64,000 bases of DNA, from positions 62,001-126,000 of the forward strand of contig CAMUON010000003.1 of the NCBI GenBank assembly GCA_947090525.1, in the 5' to 3' direction. Below, one piece after another: positions 37,401 through 46,271 of the stretch. Each line of letters starts with the position of its first letter. Position 1 is the first letter of the stretch. Made by a program: the position numbers and the translations under genes. The stretch is from an uncultured Atopobium sp. (GTDB lineage: Bacteria > Actinomycetota > Coriobacteriia > Coriobacteriales > Atopobiaceae). The notes beneath the pieces are model-generated. The model worked only from the letters and a program-made list of their open reading frames with translations, did not search any database and was not told where the DNA came from.

Positions 37401-37535
37401 GCATATGCTCCGCTCGGATGTGCCTGCGCGCACGAGCACACGCGCACGTACGCACACACACGATGCGTCCAGAGATACGCACACAAAGCCGTGCGCTTCA
37501 CCTCGGCATATCCAGCGAATCTGTGCGTTTTTCAT
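34404..37535 (-). CDS. Giant two-domain GT2 glycosyltransferase
   Basis: 1043 residues. The N-terminal 330 residues form a beta-rich accessory region. A degenerate GT-A domain starts near 375 (FTFILPVFEARIEDACARLV). A complete GT2 domain begins near 775 with LVSIIIPTKDHVDLLSACV, then LVLVENGSS, VFLNNDTVVISP and GFNDGDICLRARALGY. Such enzymes build rhamnose-containing surface glycans on a lipid carrier. ATG at 37535 has GAGGAG five bases upstream. It ends in TAA. Two relatives lie at 47275 and 50103. Confidence 0.9.
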   Translation of the reverse strand: MKNAQIRWICRGEAHGFVCVSLDASCVCVRARVLVRAGTSERSICAMCIPLDQDMCPAEMRISDPSQRLFVCVLPLLDVDCVLKISAQKKLNPAGPAAAPAVVSALTAPAASQASTDESLSQPFELISFVFGPHRSRYMSRLLSLRKPAIAHFLRSVPRLLPASAVSIEFVECWIKKAPATSPDTESLCVWRFRSRFFLPNISVSGKDARSFPPRFALFDAQGNKLSAPISVMETSDVEDIRTTTISFALPLLLTHVVVQAEMSSATLGEDPIVQKAVFTVLPAYANWKMDQARSAISSCYHDASYPLWLARHRASELRLECERAQGVGYALAAAASARAEAPAGSAARATLSLDNPHDSAPAKALFTFILPVFEARIEDACARLVMSLESIARQTVRGSYVVICDTRGVFAHDSAHTRLVSIASQLGIDEHVLAYRDVSAAAAFAPSSQTEEAECAAFLQVARSFVHTPYMLVMSEGEVLEPDMLWRMTCAIVHAHTDAHVHAEQADVSVDTRMHAQDAALAPQLPWLLYADEDQIVANRYSKPLFKSDFSLIDLEGAPYIGSSYALCTSVFDAVVPLTSFRAFLPPYIQEDKYKQLAMDASALRAQWEAELYDLSLRIADFAFDFCDDDSVSRIPSSEVSNALVHIPYVLHHMRVFTASSAEDSYASRLNDAQDTRAHDAHAKDLAPAAPTTPAAPAARVNSGHTLKPSYHLAADWGLAALNQHLQRAHISARPEHMPFDRTYRLRYEIPSKLGASAIDAAPLVSIIIPTKDHVDLLSACVHSIFEKTDYPNFELVLVENGSSDPHTFEYYKDLEDTHDTVHVYYYQRKEGEGFNYSTLVNFGAQKAQGSIYVFLNNDTVVISPMWLSELTGMLSRKEIGIVGAKLIYPDGLIQHAGMFANANGDFSHINQNMSADARGYMNSLMLPRAYSMVTGALHALRRSVFEELSGYDETLAVGFNDGDICLRARALGYYVVYNPFVELYHHEFSSRGREITNPSLRQRYLEEKAYMQRKHARFFAKGDPFINRAFDSFNNYFKLRD

Positions 37536-37676
37536 GCATACTCCTCGTATGTTTTTATATAACAATAATTAGCTATGAATAGATCCCGCGCGACACTAGG
37601 ACACGTACGGCGCAAGGACACGCAACGCACGCGCCTCGAGCTGCATATGCCGCATAACGGCTCCACAACTTGCGCC

Positions 37677-38315
37677 CTAGCGCAGATCGCACAAGTTGGG
37701 GTGACAGGTATCTTTCTCGGACAAAATCACACGTGCAGGATCAAAGCTGGTCATGCCCTCAAGAGCAGGCCACGCGATAGCAAGTTCGGGATCATTCCAC
37801 ATAATCCCGCCCTCATCGCCTGGGTGATACACATCATCACATTTATACGCAAACTCTGCCGTTGGAGACAGCACCAGAAAACCGTGTGCAAAGCCGCGCG
37901 GAATGAAAAATTGACGCTTATTATCAGCAGAAAGTTCTACACCTTCCCACTTTCCCCAGGTAGGTGAGCCCTTTCTTAAATCAACACACACATCAAAGAC
38001 GCGACCAGAAAGCACGCGCACAAGTTTTGCCTGCGGATGCTTAATCTGAAAATGTAGACCCCGCAACACGCCTTGAACCGAACTCGATTGATTGTCCTGC
38101 ACAAAGTTGCAGTCGATGCCGCCTTGCACGAAATCTTCTTGCTTATAGGTTTCCATGAAAGAGCCGCGCGCATCGCCAAACTGCTTCGTATCCACAATGA
38201 TAACGCCTGGTATCTGAGTAGAAGTGAAACTAAAGTTGTGAACCTGCAGCGTATGGGGGGTACTTGCTGTAGAAACAGTGGAAGTTGCATGTGAAGAAGT
38301 GTGTTCTATGGTCAT
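37677..38315 (-). CDS. rfbC: dTDP-4-dehydrorhamnose 3,5-epimerase
   Basis: 212 residues, RmlC cupin family: GSFMETYKQEDF, NQSSSVQGVLRGLHFQ (catalytic His), VDLRKGSPTWGKW and PRGFAHGFLVLS. It performs the third step in dTDP-L-rhamnose synthesis. The first 30 residues are a polar extension. AGGA lies six bases before the ATG. It is separated from rfbA, rfbD and rfbB (44113-47174) by about 6 kb. It ends in TAG. Confidence 0.96.
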   Translation of the reverse strand: MTIEHTSSHATSTVSTASTPHTLQVHNFSFTSTQIPGVIIVDTKQFGDARGSFMETYKQEDFVQGGIDCNFVQDNQSSSVQGVLRGLHFQIKHPQAKLVRVLSGRVFDVCVDLRKGSPTWGKWEGVELSADNKRQFFIPRGFAHGFLVLSPTAEFAYKCDDVYHPGDEGGIMWNDPELAIAWPALEGMTSFDPARVILSEKDTCHPNLCDLR

Positions 38316-38697
38316 GATAGGTCCTTAGTAATGACAAGATGGTACAACACGAAAAACCAGGTACAAAGTGAGTGCGCACTTTCTCGGCGCCGCTTAAGTA
38401 CCAGGAAAAACAAGTATGAGCACTCGTTTCAATACATAGCAGACAACATTCTGCGTGCAAGTCTGCGTGCAAGAGCTATTGTAGCGCAAAGAACTTATGA
38501 AGGTATGTAAGCGCGCACGGAAGAAGCGATGAGGAATCGAGCCAGCGCTGACAACACGCACGCAAGAACCGGCCAGACGCGCACCCGCGCCACAGGCGCA
38601 TAATAAAATCAACACAATGCGCGAACAACAGGGCAGATTTTTACTCGAATGTCCCGTTTTTTCTGCATAAACTCTGTATAAGCTCTTGCATAAGCTC

Positions 38698-38726
38698 TTG
38701 TACGCAGCCAACAAAACAACTACAAT
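38698..38726 (+). promoter_or_regulatory. Promoter of the DUF5648/coiled-coil gene
   Basis: TTGTAC (-35), 17 bp, TACAAT (-10). The predicted start is near 38733, leaving a leader of about 50 nt. A direct repeat ATAAGCTCTTG occurs twice just upstream (38679-38700). The rest of 38316-38783 shows no gene. Confidence 0.65.
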
Positions 38727-38783
38727 AAACCTAGCTTTTAGGAGCTGCCCACAACAAAAAGCCCCATGTTAGAAAGGTTTGAC

Positions 38784-40370
38784 ATGAAACCACTACACAA
38801 CAAATTCATCCTCGCGGGAAGCGCGGCACTACTTGCGTGCTCCATTGGTCTAGCGCAGCCGGCACTGGCAGCAACAAAAGGTGTAAATGTGTATCGCCTC
38901 TACAATACGTGGTCACACGAGCACCTCTATACCGCCAATTTAGATGAGTACAAAGCCCGCGTCGCGGATGGCTGGAATGGAGAAGGCGTAGGATTTGTCG
39001 CGCCAGAAGATGGCTCTGACCAGGTAGATGGCCAAGTATACCGCTTCTTCAACCCAAATAATAAAGAACATCTCTATACAAAAGATTCAGCTGAGGTTGA
39101 ACGCCTAAAGGCGATCGGCTGAAAGTACGAGGGTGTAGCGTGGAATTCGGCCAAGTCTGATCAAACTCCGGTATATCGCCTCTTTAACCCCTATGTCACG
39201 GAATTTACTCACTACTACACACAAAACACGACCGACCGCGACGAAAACGTTGCGCGCGGCATGACAAATGAGGGCATCCATTGGTACGCCCTCACTGTCA
39301 CTCCTGAGGAAAATCTCGACAACGCGCTTGCAAATCTCAAATCGATTCTTGCAAGCCTCTCTGCGACTACTACTCCCGGCTCCACAAGCGTAAGCGCGTA
39401 TGAATTGCTCGATACCGACCCCAAGTCCGCTGACGCTACCGTCACAGCAAAGACAGTAGAGAAAGCGCAGGTACAACGTGAGATCGACGCAAAAACTGCA
39501 ACGCTCACTGAGAAAAAAGGGAAGACCAAAGAAAAGCAAACCGCTTTGACTACTGCTCAAGCCAAAAATGATATAGCGAAGATCCAGACAGCATACGCAG
39601 AGCTCGCAGCTGCTATGGCAGATGAGGCAAGCGTTAACAATGAAATTAATGAGCTTAAAAGCAAGCAGGCTCGTCTTGAACAAGATATAGACGAAGCACA
39701 ATGCGGTCGTGCAAACAACCAATACAAGCGCATCAATGCCATTTGCAGCTCTATTTCTAATACCAAGAAAAGCCTGCAAGAAGACGTCGAGACTCTGAAA
39801 AAAGAAATTGAAGATCTTAAAACGAAGAAAAAGACCACGCTTTACCAGGATCCAAATGAGATTGAAAAAGAGAAAAAAGCTAAAGAAGCTGCAAAAACAG
39901 CAAAAGAAACAGCAATAACTAAACTTGATAATCTCCTGAAAGGCTATCAGGAAACTCTAACCAAAGCCACCACAGCGCGCGAGCAAGAATTTGCCGTTAT
40001 GCAACAATCTAGTCTGGTGTCTCTCTACACAGACAAAATCGCACAAGCGCAAGCTGCCTTGGAAGCATACAAGAGTCAAATTGCAAGCTACAACGAAACC
40101 ATCACGAAGCTCAATAACGAAAACAAGAAAACAAAGGATTATAAGCCTAAGGATCTTATTAATCTTGACACAGATCAAGGATATAAGGACGCTACCAAAA
40201 CTGTAGGCGACTTCACGACTCTTAAAACTGGCGCAGAAACAGAGCGCGGGAATGCACGCACGAGCGCGACGTATCGAAAGAATTTCAACACGCTTGAAAC
40301 CGCTATCGCAAAAGCTGAAGGGGAATATATCAAAGAAGTCGATAAAATTCTCAACCCCAAGCAAAGCTAA
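38784..40370 (+). CDS. Exported DUF5648-repeat/coiled-coil protein with in-frame UGA
   Basis: A 528-codon frame broken only by TGA at codon 113 (39120-39122). A signal peptide (MKPLHNKFILAGSAALLAC, cleavage near ALA-AT) is followed by three DUF5648-type repeats (VYRLYNTWSHEHLYT, VYRFFNPNNKEHLYT, VYRLFNPYVTEFTHYYT) and about 350 residues of Lys/Glu-rich coiled coil. The TGA stands where the sister repeats have Trp (compare RGWTDEG and IGWIVEG in the protein at 52478). AAAGG lies six bases before the ATG; a strong promoter and terminator flank it. Either UGA is read as Trp or read through, or this is a fresh nonsense mutation. Confidence 0.82.
39120..39122 (+). other. In-frame TGA at a conserved Trp position
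   Basis: The codons read ATC GGC TGA AAG TAC GAG GGT. The frame then stays open for 415 codons to a TAA. TGG to TGA is a single base change. Confidence 0.9.
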
Positions 40371-40401
40371 GCCACGCCTTCTTCTCGTATAGTTCATGAA
40401 G

Positions 40402-40435
40402 CCACCCTGGACGCACGTCGCCAGGGTGGTTTTGT
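40402..40435 (+). terminator. Intrinsic terminator
   Basis: CCACCCTGG and CCAGGGTGG form a perfect 9-bp stem around a 10-nt loop, followed by TTTTGTT, 30 bp after the DUF5648/coiled-coil gene. It shows the gene ends as a transcription unit. Confidence 0.9.
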
Positions 40436-40530
40436 TATGATGAGCATGGTGATACCCCACCCCAAGCGCGCCTTTGCTATGTGAATACGCTATACTACAA
40501 AAGAATATGTGCACCCAACGAGGAGCTTCC

Positions 40531-41211
40531 ATGTCGAGGATTTTGGCCATTGTGCCAGCATACAACGAAGAACAATGCATCAAAAACACGATTGATGAGC
40601 TCAGACACGCCGCACCAGAGGCGGACTATGTAATCGTAAACGATGGTTCTCGCGATGACACCGAAGCAATTTGTGCGCGCGAGGGCTTTAATTATCTCAG
40701 TCTTCCCATCAATTGTGGCCTTACGGCTGGATTCCAAACGGGCATGAAATATGCGCTTGCGCACAACTATGACGCGGTCGTCCAGTTCGATGCTGATGGC
40801 CAGCACATTCCCGACTATATTCCCGCTATGTATACAGCCATGTGTGAGCAGCATGCCGATATTGTTATCGCTGCGCGCATGGGCAAAGACCGCCCACGTG
40901 GCGCCAGAGGTATGGGATCGAAGCTCATCTCATCGCTCATACGCCTGGTTGCACACATCTCGCTTACAGACCCTACATCGGGCATGCGCATGTTCAACAA
41001 GCGCTATATACGACTCTACGCGGAAGCGTTCGACCTTGCGCCCGAACCAGATGCACTCGCCTATTTTGCGCGCGGAGGAGCTCGCATTATCGAAGTCCCC
41101 GTCAAGATGCGCGAACGTCAAGGCGGGAGTAGCTACTTTGATCTTCCTCATATTATCTCGTACATGAGCAGAACATGCATGTCGATACTACTGTTTCAGT
41201 GGTTTCGATAA
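40531..41211 (+). CDS. GT2 glycosyltransferase, polyprenyl-phosphate sugar synthase type
   Basis: 226 residues. ILAIVPAYNEEQCIKNTIDE, YVIVNDGSRDDTEAI and VQFDADGQHIPDYIP are typical of dolichyl/undecaprenyl-phosphate mannosyl or glucosyl synthases. It would load a sugar onto the lipid carrier for transfer outside the membrane. The ATG at 40531 has AGGAG five bases upstream. It is followed by DUF2304 and DUF6541 genes, a recurring actinobacterial trio. It ends in TAA. Confidence 0.92.
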   Translation: MSRILAIVPAYNEEQCIKNTIDELRHAAPEADYVIVNDGSRDDTEAICAREGFNYLSLPINCGLTAGFQTGMKYALAHNYDAVVQFDADGQHIPDYIPAMYTAMCEQHADIVIAARMGKDRPRGARGMGSKLISSLIRLVAHISLTDPTSGMRMFNKRYIRLYAEAFDLAPEPDALAYFARGGARIIEVPVKMRERQGGSSYFDLPHIISYMSRTCMSILLFQWFR

Positions 41212-41273
41212 GCGCGCGCATACTACTTCTACATCGCTCGCGCACAAACAGGTATACGCAGTAAGGAATAGAT

Positions 41274-41765
41274 ATGTCACTTGTGCTTCGTTTGCTTCTC
41301 ATACTAGGCGCCCTCTTTTTGATGTGGGTGGTGCTCAAACATATACGCAAGGCGCGCATTCAGATCGAAGACTCGCTGTTTTGGGTGAGTTTTGTCGCGA
41401 TTATCATCTTTATCGCAATTTTTCCCGATACGATGCGAGCAGCTGCAAACCTCTTGGGCTTTGTATCGGCAAGTAATTTTGTATTCCTGTGCGTCACCGG
41501 GATTTTGCTTATCAGGCTCTTTACACTATCGGTGGAGATTTCTCGCCTAAAGTATCGAAGCAATCAGTTGGCTGCGTATCTTGCGCTCGCAAAAAAAGAA
41601 GAACGCGATCGCACGCAGCGTGAATGCGCAAGCGCTCATGCAGCACGTACAAGCGAAGACGCAGGCGCGGGCGTGGGCGCGGAGCAAGACCAGAGCGCAA
41701 GTGCAGGCGTGGACGAACATGCAAGCCAGGATAGCGCTACGACCGCAATGCCCACAGGTAAGTAG
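41274..41765 (+). CDS. DUF2304 membrane protein
   Basis: 163 residues with three helices (LRLLLILGALFLMWVVL, FWVSFVAIIIFIAIFP, FVFLCVTGILLIRLFTLSVE) and a short cytoplasmic coiled tail, matching DUF2304. These small proteins commonly sit beside polyprenyl-phosphate glycosyltransferases and may act as their membrane partner or flippase; the role is not established. The last 50 residues are Ala/Gln/Asp-rich. AAGGA lies before the ATG. It ends in TAG, 6 bp before the next gene. Confidence 0.88.
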   Translation: MSLVLRLLLILGALFLMWVVLKHIRKARIQIEDSLFWVSFVAIIIFIAIFPDTMRAAANLLGFVSASNFVFLCVTGILLIRLFTLSVEISRLKYRSNQLAAYLALAKKEERDRTQRECASAHAARTSEDAGAGVGAEQDQSASAGVDEHASQDSATTAMPTGK

Positions 41766-41771
41766 GCTATT

Positions 41772-43991
41772 ATGTGGTTTTCTTTTATACAAGCACTTTC
41801 GTTTGGCTTTGTGTGCCTCATAGTACCAGGCGCAATACTACTTCGGCACATGAAATTTCCCTGGCCTTGGACCTTCGCGTTTGCGCCTGTGCTGAGTCTT
41901 TTTCTCACTTGTGTAAGTGCGCAAGTGCTCTCGCACCTTCCGATTCACACAAACGGATTATATGTCCTGGGAACTGCACTGCTTTTCTCGATCGTGCTTT
42001 GTATCGCATATTCGCTTTTTCTCAAGCTGAAACGCATCCACACAGACCCCATTACAAAGCTCCCGCTTCCCACACTTTCTCTCATCTATCCTCTTGTGTA
42101 CATTCTAGCTGCGGGTATCGTATGTTATATCTCCTTTATATCAGCGCTCGATAGTCCAAATTCTCTTGCGCTCCACTGGGATTTGGCACATCACCTCAAT
42201 ACCACCCGCACTATGATCGAAGCAGGTAAATTTACCCTCTTATCCACAAATATGTATCTTCCTCACGAAGCAGCGTGGGCGCCCTGGGACGTCGCGCGAA
42301 GCGGCTTCTATCCCGCAGCATGGAACGTGTTGTGCGCGAGCATCACGAGCGGAACAGGCGTGAATATTCTTGCGTGCACACACGCTATATCGGTCTTAAG
42401 CATGTGCGTTGTGTTTCCACTTTCGATTATGAGCTTCATCGCGCTGGTATTTTCAGGCGAGCAAAAGCACATGTGGGCAGGCGCTTTTGTAAGTAGCGCC
42501 TTTTTTGCATTTGGCTGGTCAAACATCATTTTTGGACCGCTCTATCCCTTTGTCATGGCCATGTGTATGGTGCCTGCAGTATGCAGTTTTTGGATACTTG
42601 TTATACAAACACTTAAAATCACAAAAGCATATTCTTTAAAGGAAACGCCTGATACGTCTACATCGCGCAACAAGGCGTGTGCCTGCACAAGTGCAGCCTG
42701 GATCGTGCCGCTTACCCTCTTTATCCTGGGAATTCTTACCCTTGCGCTCGCGCATCCTTCGACGGTATTTAGCGTGGGCACCATACTTATCCCCTACTGT
42801 GTCTATGAAATTCTTATACTGCCTGCGCCGCTTGTGCTTACGCACATTGCAGGCCACAAGCTCGCGCGCGCACACACATTCAGTCCGCGAAGGCTTGCAT
42901 GCGCGTTTGGCCTCTTCGTCCTTATACTCTGGTCTCTTCTATATGCAAGCCTTGTGCGTGTGGGCATACTTGCGGGCTTTTACTGGGATTTTTACACCGA
43001 TTTCTTCTCGGCGCTCAGAAGCTTCATCGGTATGAATTTTGCAACAGAATTGTTCCCCCAGCGCATGCTCCAAGTGCCGCAACCAATGCTTAGCATCATG
43101 GTAGCTGTAGGCGGGATCGTGTGCTGGAAACGCCCACGCACGCGCTGGATGGCAATTGCATTTTTGTATTTTGGACTCGTAGAAATTTATATGAGCGCGT
43201 TTAACGGGCCCGGCAAGCTCTTTCTCTCGGGTTTTTGGTATAGCGATCCGCAGCGTATCGCATCGAATGCAGCGTTGTGCGCCATCCCTCTTGCAACAGA
43301 AGGTCTTGCAAGCGTGCATACGTTTGTGTCCCGTATGCTTACAGATGTGGCAAAGCGTATACAAGAACAAGCAGGGGCGCGGGCGCAAAAAACGCGGACT
43401 GCCTCAATCACATACCTTAGCGCAAGCCTCGTAGCTGTGGCCTTTGTCGCAGGGGTGTATACGCTCTATATACCAAATGAGCACTACCATCTTGCAGAGC
43501 CATGGATATATCGAAATACCGCAAACAAAGAATACAGCCACAACAATGAACTCTCAAACGACGAGCTGGAGTTTCTCCAAAAGGTCCGTAACTACCTAGG
43601 AAGCGATGAGCCCGTACTCAATAATCCCTATGATGGGAGCATCGTGGCATATGGAATCTATGGCCTGTCGTGCGTATATCGCCACCCCGTGACCTACTAC
43701 GTAAACGAGCGCGATGAAACACGCATGCTGCGAATCGGACTCAACAACATACGCGACTCAAAAGCCGTGCAAGAAGCGCTTAAAAAAAGTGGGATACACT
43801 ATGTCTTGCGCCTTAAATATCCTGGCGTTATCAAGTATCCCAGCAACTATATATCATGCGAATTTGCAGGTATTGAGTCTATAAACGATACTACGCCCGA
43901 ATTTGAGCCGGTGCTTTGCCAAGACGAGATGCGCTTATATAGAATTGTCTACCCACTCGATGAACAAAACACGAGCACTAACGAGCGCTAA
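41772..43991 (+). CDS. DUF6541-like polytopic membrane protein (probable GT-C)
   Basis: 739 residues with about 14 hydrophobic helices over residues 1-560 and a soluble, external C-terminal domain from about 565. The large N-terminal loop has LHWDLAHHLNTTRTMIEAGK, a DLxHH feature consistent with GT-C enzymes, which use a conserved Asp in the first external loop. Placed after the carrier-charging GT2 and DUF2304, it likely transfers a sugar outside the membrane. It ends in TAA inside a duplicated sequence. Confidence 0.82.
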   Translation: MWFSFIQALSFGFVCLIVPGAILLRHMKFPWPWTFAFAPVLSLFLTCVSAQVLSHLPIHTNGLYVLGTALLFSIVLCIAYSLFLKLKRIHTDPITKLPLPTLSLIYPLVYILAAGIVCYISFISALDSPNSLALHWDLAHHLNTTRTMIEAGKFTLLSTNMYLPHEAAWAPWDVARSGFYPAAWNVLCASITSGTGVNILACTHAISVLSMCVVFPLSIMSFIALVFSGEQKHMWAGAFVSSAFFAFGWSNIIFGPLYPFVMAMCMVPAVCSFWILVIQTLKITKAYSLKETPDTSTSRNKACACTSAAWIVPLTLFILGILTLALAHPSTVFSVGTILIPYCVYEILILPAPLVLTHIAGHKLARAHTFSPRRLACAFGLFVLILWSLLYASLVRVGILAGFYWDFYTDFFSALRSFIGMNFATELFPQRMLQVPQPMLSIMVAVGGIVCWKRPRTRWMAIAFLYFGLVEIYMSAFNGPGKLFLSGFWYSDPQRIASNAALCAIPLATEGLASVHTFVSRMLTDVAKRIQEQAGARAQKTRTASITYLSASLVAVAFVAGVYTLYIPNEHYHLAEPWIYRNTANKEYSHNNELSNDELEFLQKVRNYLGSDEPVLNNPYDGSIVAYGIYGLSCVYRHPVTYYVNERDETRMLRIGLNNIRDSKAVQEALKKSGIHYVLRLKYPGVIKYPSNYISCEFAGIESINDTTPEFEPVLCQDEMRLYRIVYPLDEQNTSTNER

Positions 43992-44024
43992 GGATCGCTC
44001 GACTGCCCTAACGAGCGCTAAGGA
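43978..44024. repeat. 17-bp direct repeat spanning a stop codon
   Basis: CTAACGAGCGCTAAGGA occurs at 43978-43994 (it contains the TAA stop of the DUF6541 gene) and again at 44008-44024, a 30-bp period. Confidence 0.85.
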
Positions 44025-44112
44025 ACGGTAACGATCGATAATGATCGCTTACGCATAGTGACCGCGCCCACTAAAACGCGCGGCACGCGCGGACGCGAGG
44101 GCGATTGCCGTC

Positions 44113-45216
44113 CTACGAGAGACGCTTGCCGTACATCTTTTTGTAATAATCTTGATAGCTTCCTGCGCATATCCGATCAACCCAGTCCTCATGGTCGAGA
44201 TACCAGGAAATCGTCTGTTCAATGCCCAGCTCAAAACTCGTACTTGGCTGCCAGCCGAGCTCTTGATGAATCTTCAGAGGCTCGATCCCATAGCGACGGT
44301 CGTGACCCTTACGATCGCTCACAAAACGAATGAGATCAGTCGTAATCGCTGCATCGCCCGTGAGGCGCGCAAGTGTTTGAATAATCGTCTTCACAATGTA
44401 GACGTTTGAGCGCTCGTTGTGGCCGCCGACATTGTACGCCTCGCCTAAGCGGCCCTTTTCAAGCACGAGCGCGATTGCAGCACAGTGATCATCAACATAG
44501 AGCCAGTCGCGCACATTTTGGCCATCACCGTAGATCGGAAGCTCTTTGTGATGAAGCGCATTATGAATCATGAGCGGAATGAGCTTTTCGGGGAACTGGT
44601 AGGGACCGTAGTTGTTGGAGCAGCGCGTCACGAGCGCTGGAAAATGGTAGGTATCGTAATAGGCGCGCGTGAGCATATCGGCAGATGCTTTGGACGCAGA
44701 ATAGGGACTATGGGGCTGAAGCGGTGTGTCCTCATGGAAATACCCTGCTTGAGCTGGGTCTTTTGGACTACCATTATCGAGTCTCTCTTTGGGAAGTGCA
44801 AGGGCTCCATATACTTCGTCGGTGGATACTTGCAAGAAACGCTTGTGCTCTAGAGCGCTTTCTCCCCATGCCGCGCGGCAGCAATTGAGTAAGTTCACGC
44901 ACCCCATCACGTTGGTATCGACAAAAATGCCAGGATTCTCAATTGAGCGATCAACATGAGATTCCGCAGCAAAATTCACGACATAATCAGGATCCCACGT
45001 GTTCAAAACACGCGTGACCTCGGGCGTTGAGCGAATATCAACATGCTCAAAGCTGTATCTAGGATCATGTTCAACCGATTTAAGGTTCTCAAGATTGCCT
45101 GCGTACGTGAGTGAATCGAGATTGACCACACGAACGTCTTTATAGGTCCTCAGTACATACAAAATGAAATTGGATCCAATAAAACCAGCTCCACCGGTCA
45201 CCAAATATGTTTTCAT
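44113..45216 (-). CDS. rfbB: dTDP-glucose 4,6-dehydratase
   Basis: 367 residues, extended SDR fold: TYLVTGGAGFIGSNFILYVL (NAD site), NFAAESHVDRSIENP, STDEVYGAL and the YSASKAS catalytic Tyr-Lys. It makes dTDP-4-keto-6-deoxyglucose, step two of dTDP-L-rhamnose synthesis. GAGG lies before the ATG. It is the last gene of the rfbA-rfbD-rfbB run and ends in TAG. Confidence 0.97.
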   Translation of the reverse strand: MKTYLVTGGAGFIGSNFILYVLRTYKDVRVVNLDSLTYAGNLENLKSVEHDPRYSFEHVDIRSTPEVTRVLNTWDPDYVVNFAAESHVDRSIENPGIFVDTNVMGCVNLLNCCRAAWGESALEHKRFLQVSTDEVYGALALPKERLDNGSPKDPAQAGYFHEDTPLQPHSPYSASKASADMLTRAYYDTYHFPALVTRCSNNYGPYQFPEKLIPLMIHNALHHKELPIYGDGQNVRDWLYVDDHCAAIALVLEKGRLGEAYNVGGHNERSNVYIVKTIIQTLARLTGDAAITTDLIRFVSDRKGHDRRYGIEPLKIHQELGWQPSTSFELGIEQTISWYLDHEDWVDRICAGSYQDYYKKMYGKRLS

Positions 45217-45269
45217 GAGATATCCTCTCGTTTGCGTGCATTAGCGTGCGTAAGCTCTTTTGTTCTCGT

Positions 45270-46268
45270 TTAAGCAAGTGGTTTATCTGCAAGCGCTTGA
45301 AAGTGCGCAACATAGCTCTCAAGCTCATCTTGCCAGGGGCGCATGATTTGCAAATCTAGTGCGCGTAGATGCGCATTCTCGAGACTAGAATAGTGCGGAC
45401 GATCGGCAGCAAGGGGATTTGCCTGCTTATACGCCTTGGAAGAACAGGGAGTAATCGTTGTATCTGTGTGAAAGCGACGCATGATTTCCGCCGCAAAATC
45501 GGCCCACGAACAGGTCCCCTCAGACGTTGCGTGATAGATGCCGTACTCTTTTGTAGTTGCAATGAGAAGAATTGCATGCGCCAAATCTACCGCCGACGTG
45601 GGATTTCCCCATTGGTCGTTAACAACGCTTATGTCTGTATGCGTTTTTGCAAGGTTCAGCATTGTCTTTACAAAATTGTGCCCCACATAGCCGTAGAGCC
45701 ACGCGGTACGAACGACAAAGGTCATGGGGTTATTGGCTAGAGCGAGGGCTTCACCTGCAAGTTTGGTGCGCCCGTATGCACTGATTGGAGCGGGGGTATC
45801 TGTCTCTAGTCGAGCGTGTTCTTCGGTTCCGGGAAACACATAATCAGTTGATGTGTGTACAAGCGCGGTGTGTGTGCGAGCACAAGCGCGGGCAAGATTC
45901 ATTGGCCCTAGCGCATTTGCAGCAAAAGCCTTGGCTTCATGCGTTTCGCAGCCATCGACATTCGTCATAGCAGCCCCGTTGATTACCAGGTCGTAGCGGG
46001 CGTGCGCGGAAAACCAATCATCTACACGAGCTGCATCGCTGATATCGAGCTCATCAAAGTCAATCGCATCAATAGAAGCAGATGCATACATACGAGGTAT
46101 AGGACCGAGTTCTGAAGCGCCTACGCGAAGCATACGTTGAAGCTCGCAGCCAAGCTGGCCTTTTGCACCCGTTATGAGTATGTGAAGAGGTTTTGTTGGG
46201 GCGTCGTTTTGAGTAGGAGCTACCGCCCTTTGAGGGCTGTAGACAGACCTGGGGTTAAGTGTATCCAC
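45270..46268 (-). CDS. rfbD: dTDP-4-dehydrorhamnose reductase
   Basis: 332 residues, RmlD SDR: LHILITGAKGQLGCELQRML, NGAAMTNVDGCE, HTSTDYVFPG and ISAYGRTKLAGE (YxxxK). It reduces the keto-sugar to dTDP-L-rhamnose. The first 28 residues are an unstructured extension; the GTG at 46268 is kept because the Rossmann strand needs residues upstream of any later start. It begins 3 bp after rfbA and ends in TAA. Confidence 0.95.
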   Translation of the reverse strand: MDTLNPRSVYSPQRAVAPTQNDAPTKPLHILITGAKGQLGCELQRMLRVGASELGPIPRMYASASIDAIDFDELDISDAARVDDWFSAHARYDLVINGAAMTNVDGCETHEAKAFAANALGPMNLARACARTHTALVHTSTDYVFPGTEEHARLETDTPAPISAYGRTKLAGEALALANNPMTFVVRTAWLYGYVGHNFVKTMLNLAKTHTDISVVNDQWGNPTSAVDLAHAILLIATTKEYGIYHATSEGTCSWADFAAEIMRRFHTDTTITPCSSKAYKQANPLAADRPHYSSLENAHLRALDLQIMRPWQDELESYVAHFQALADKPLA

Positions 46269-46271
46269 GTA

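Noticed and set aside
39120..39122. Selenocysteine at the in-frame TGA
   Set aside because: The aligned position in sister repeats is Trp, not Cys; the protein is a non-redox exported repeat protein, and I saw no selenocysteine-type stem directly after the codon.
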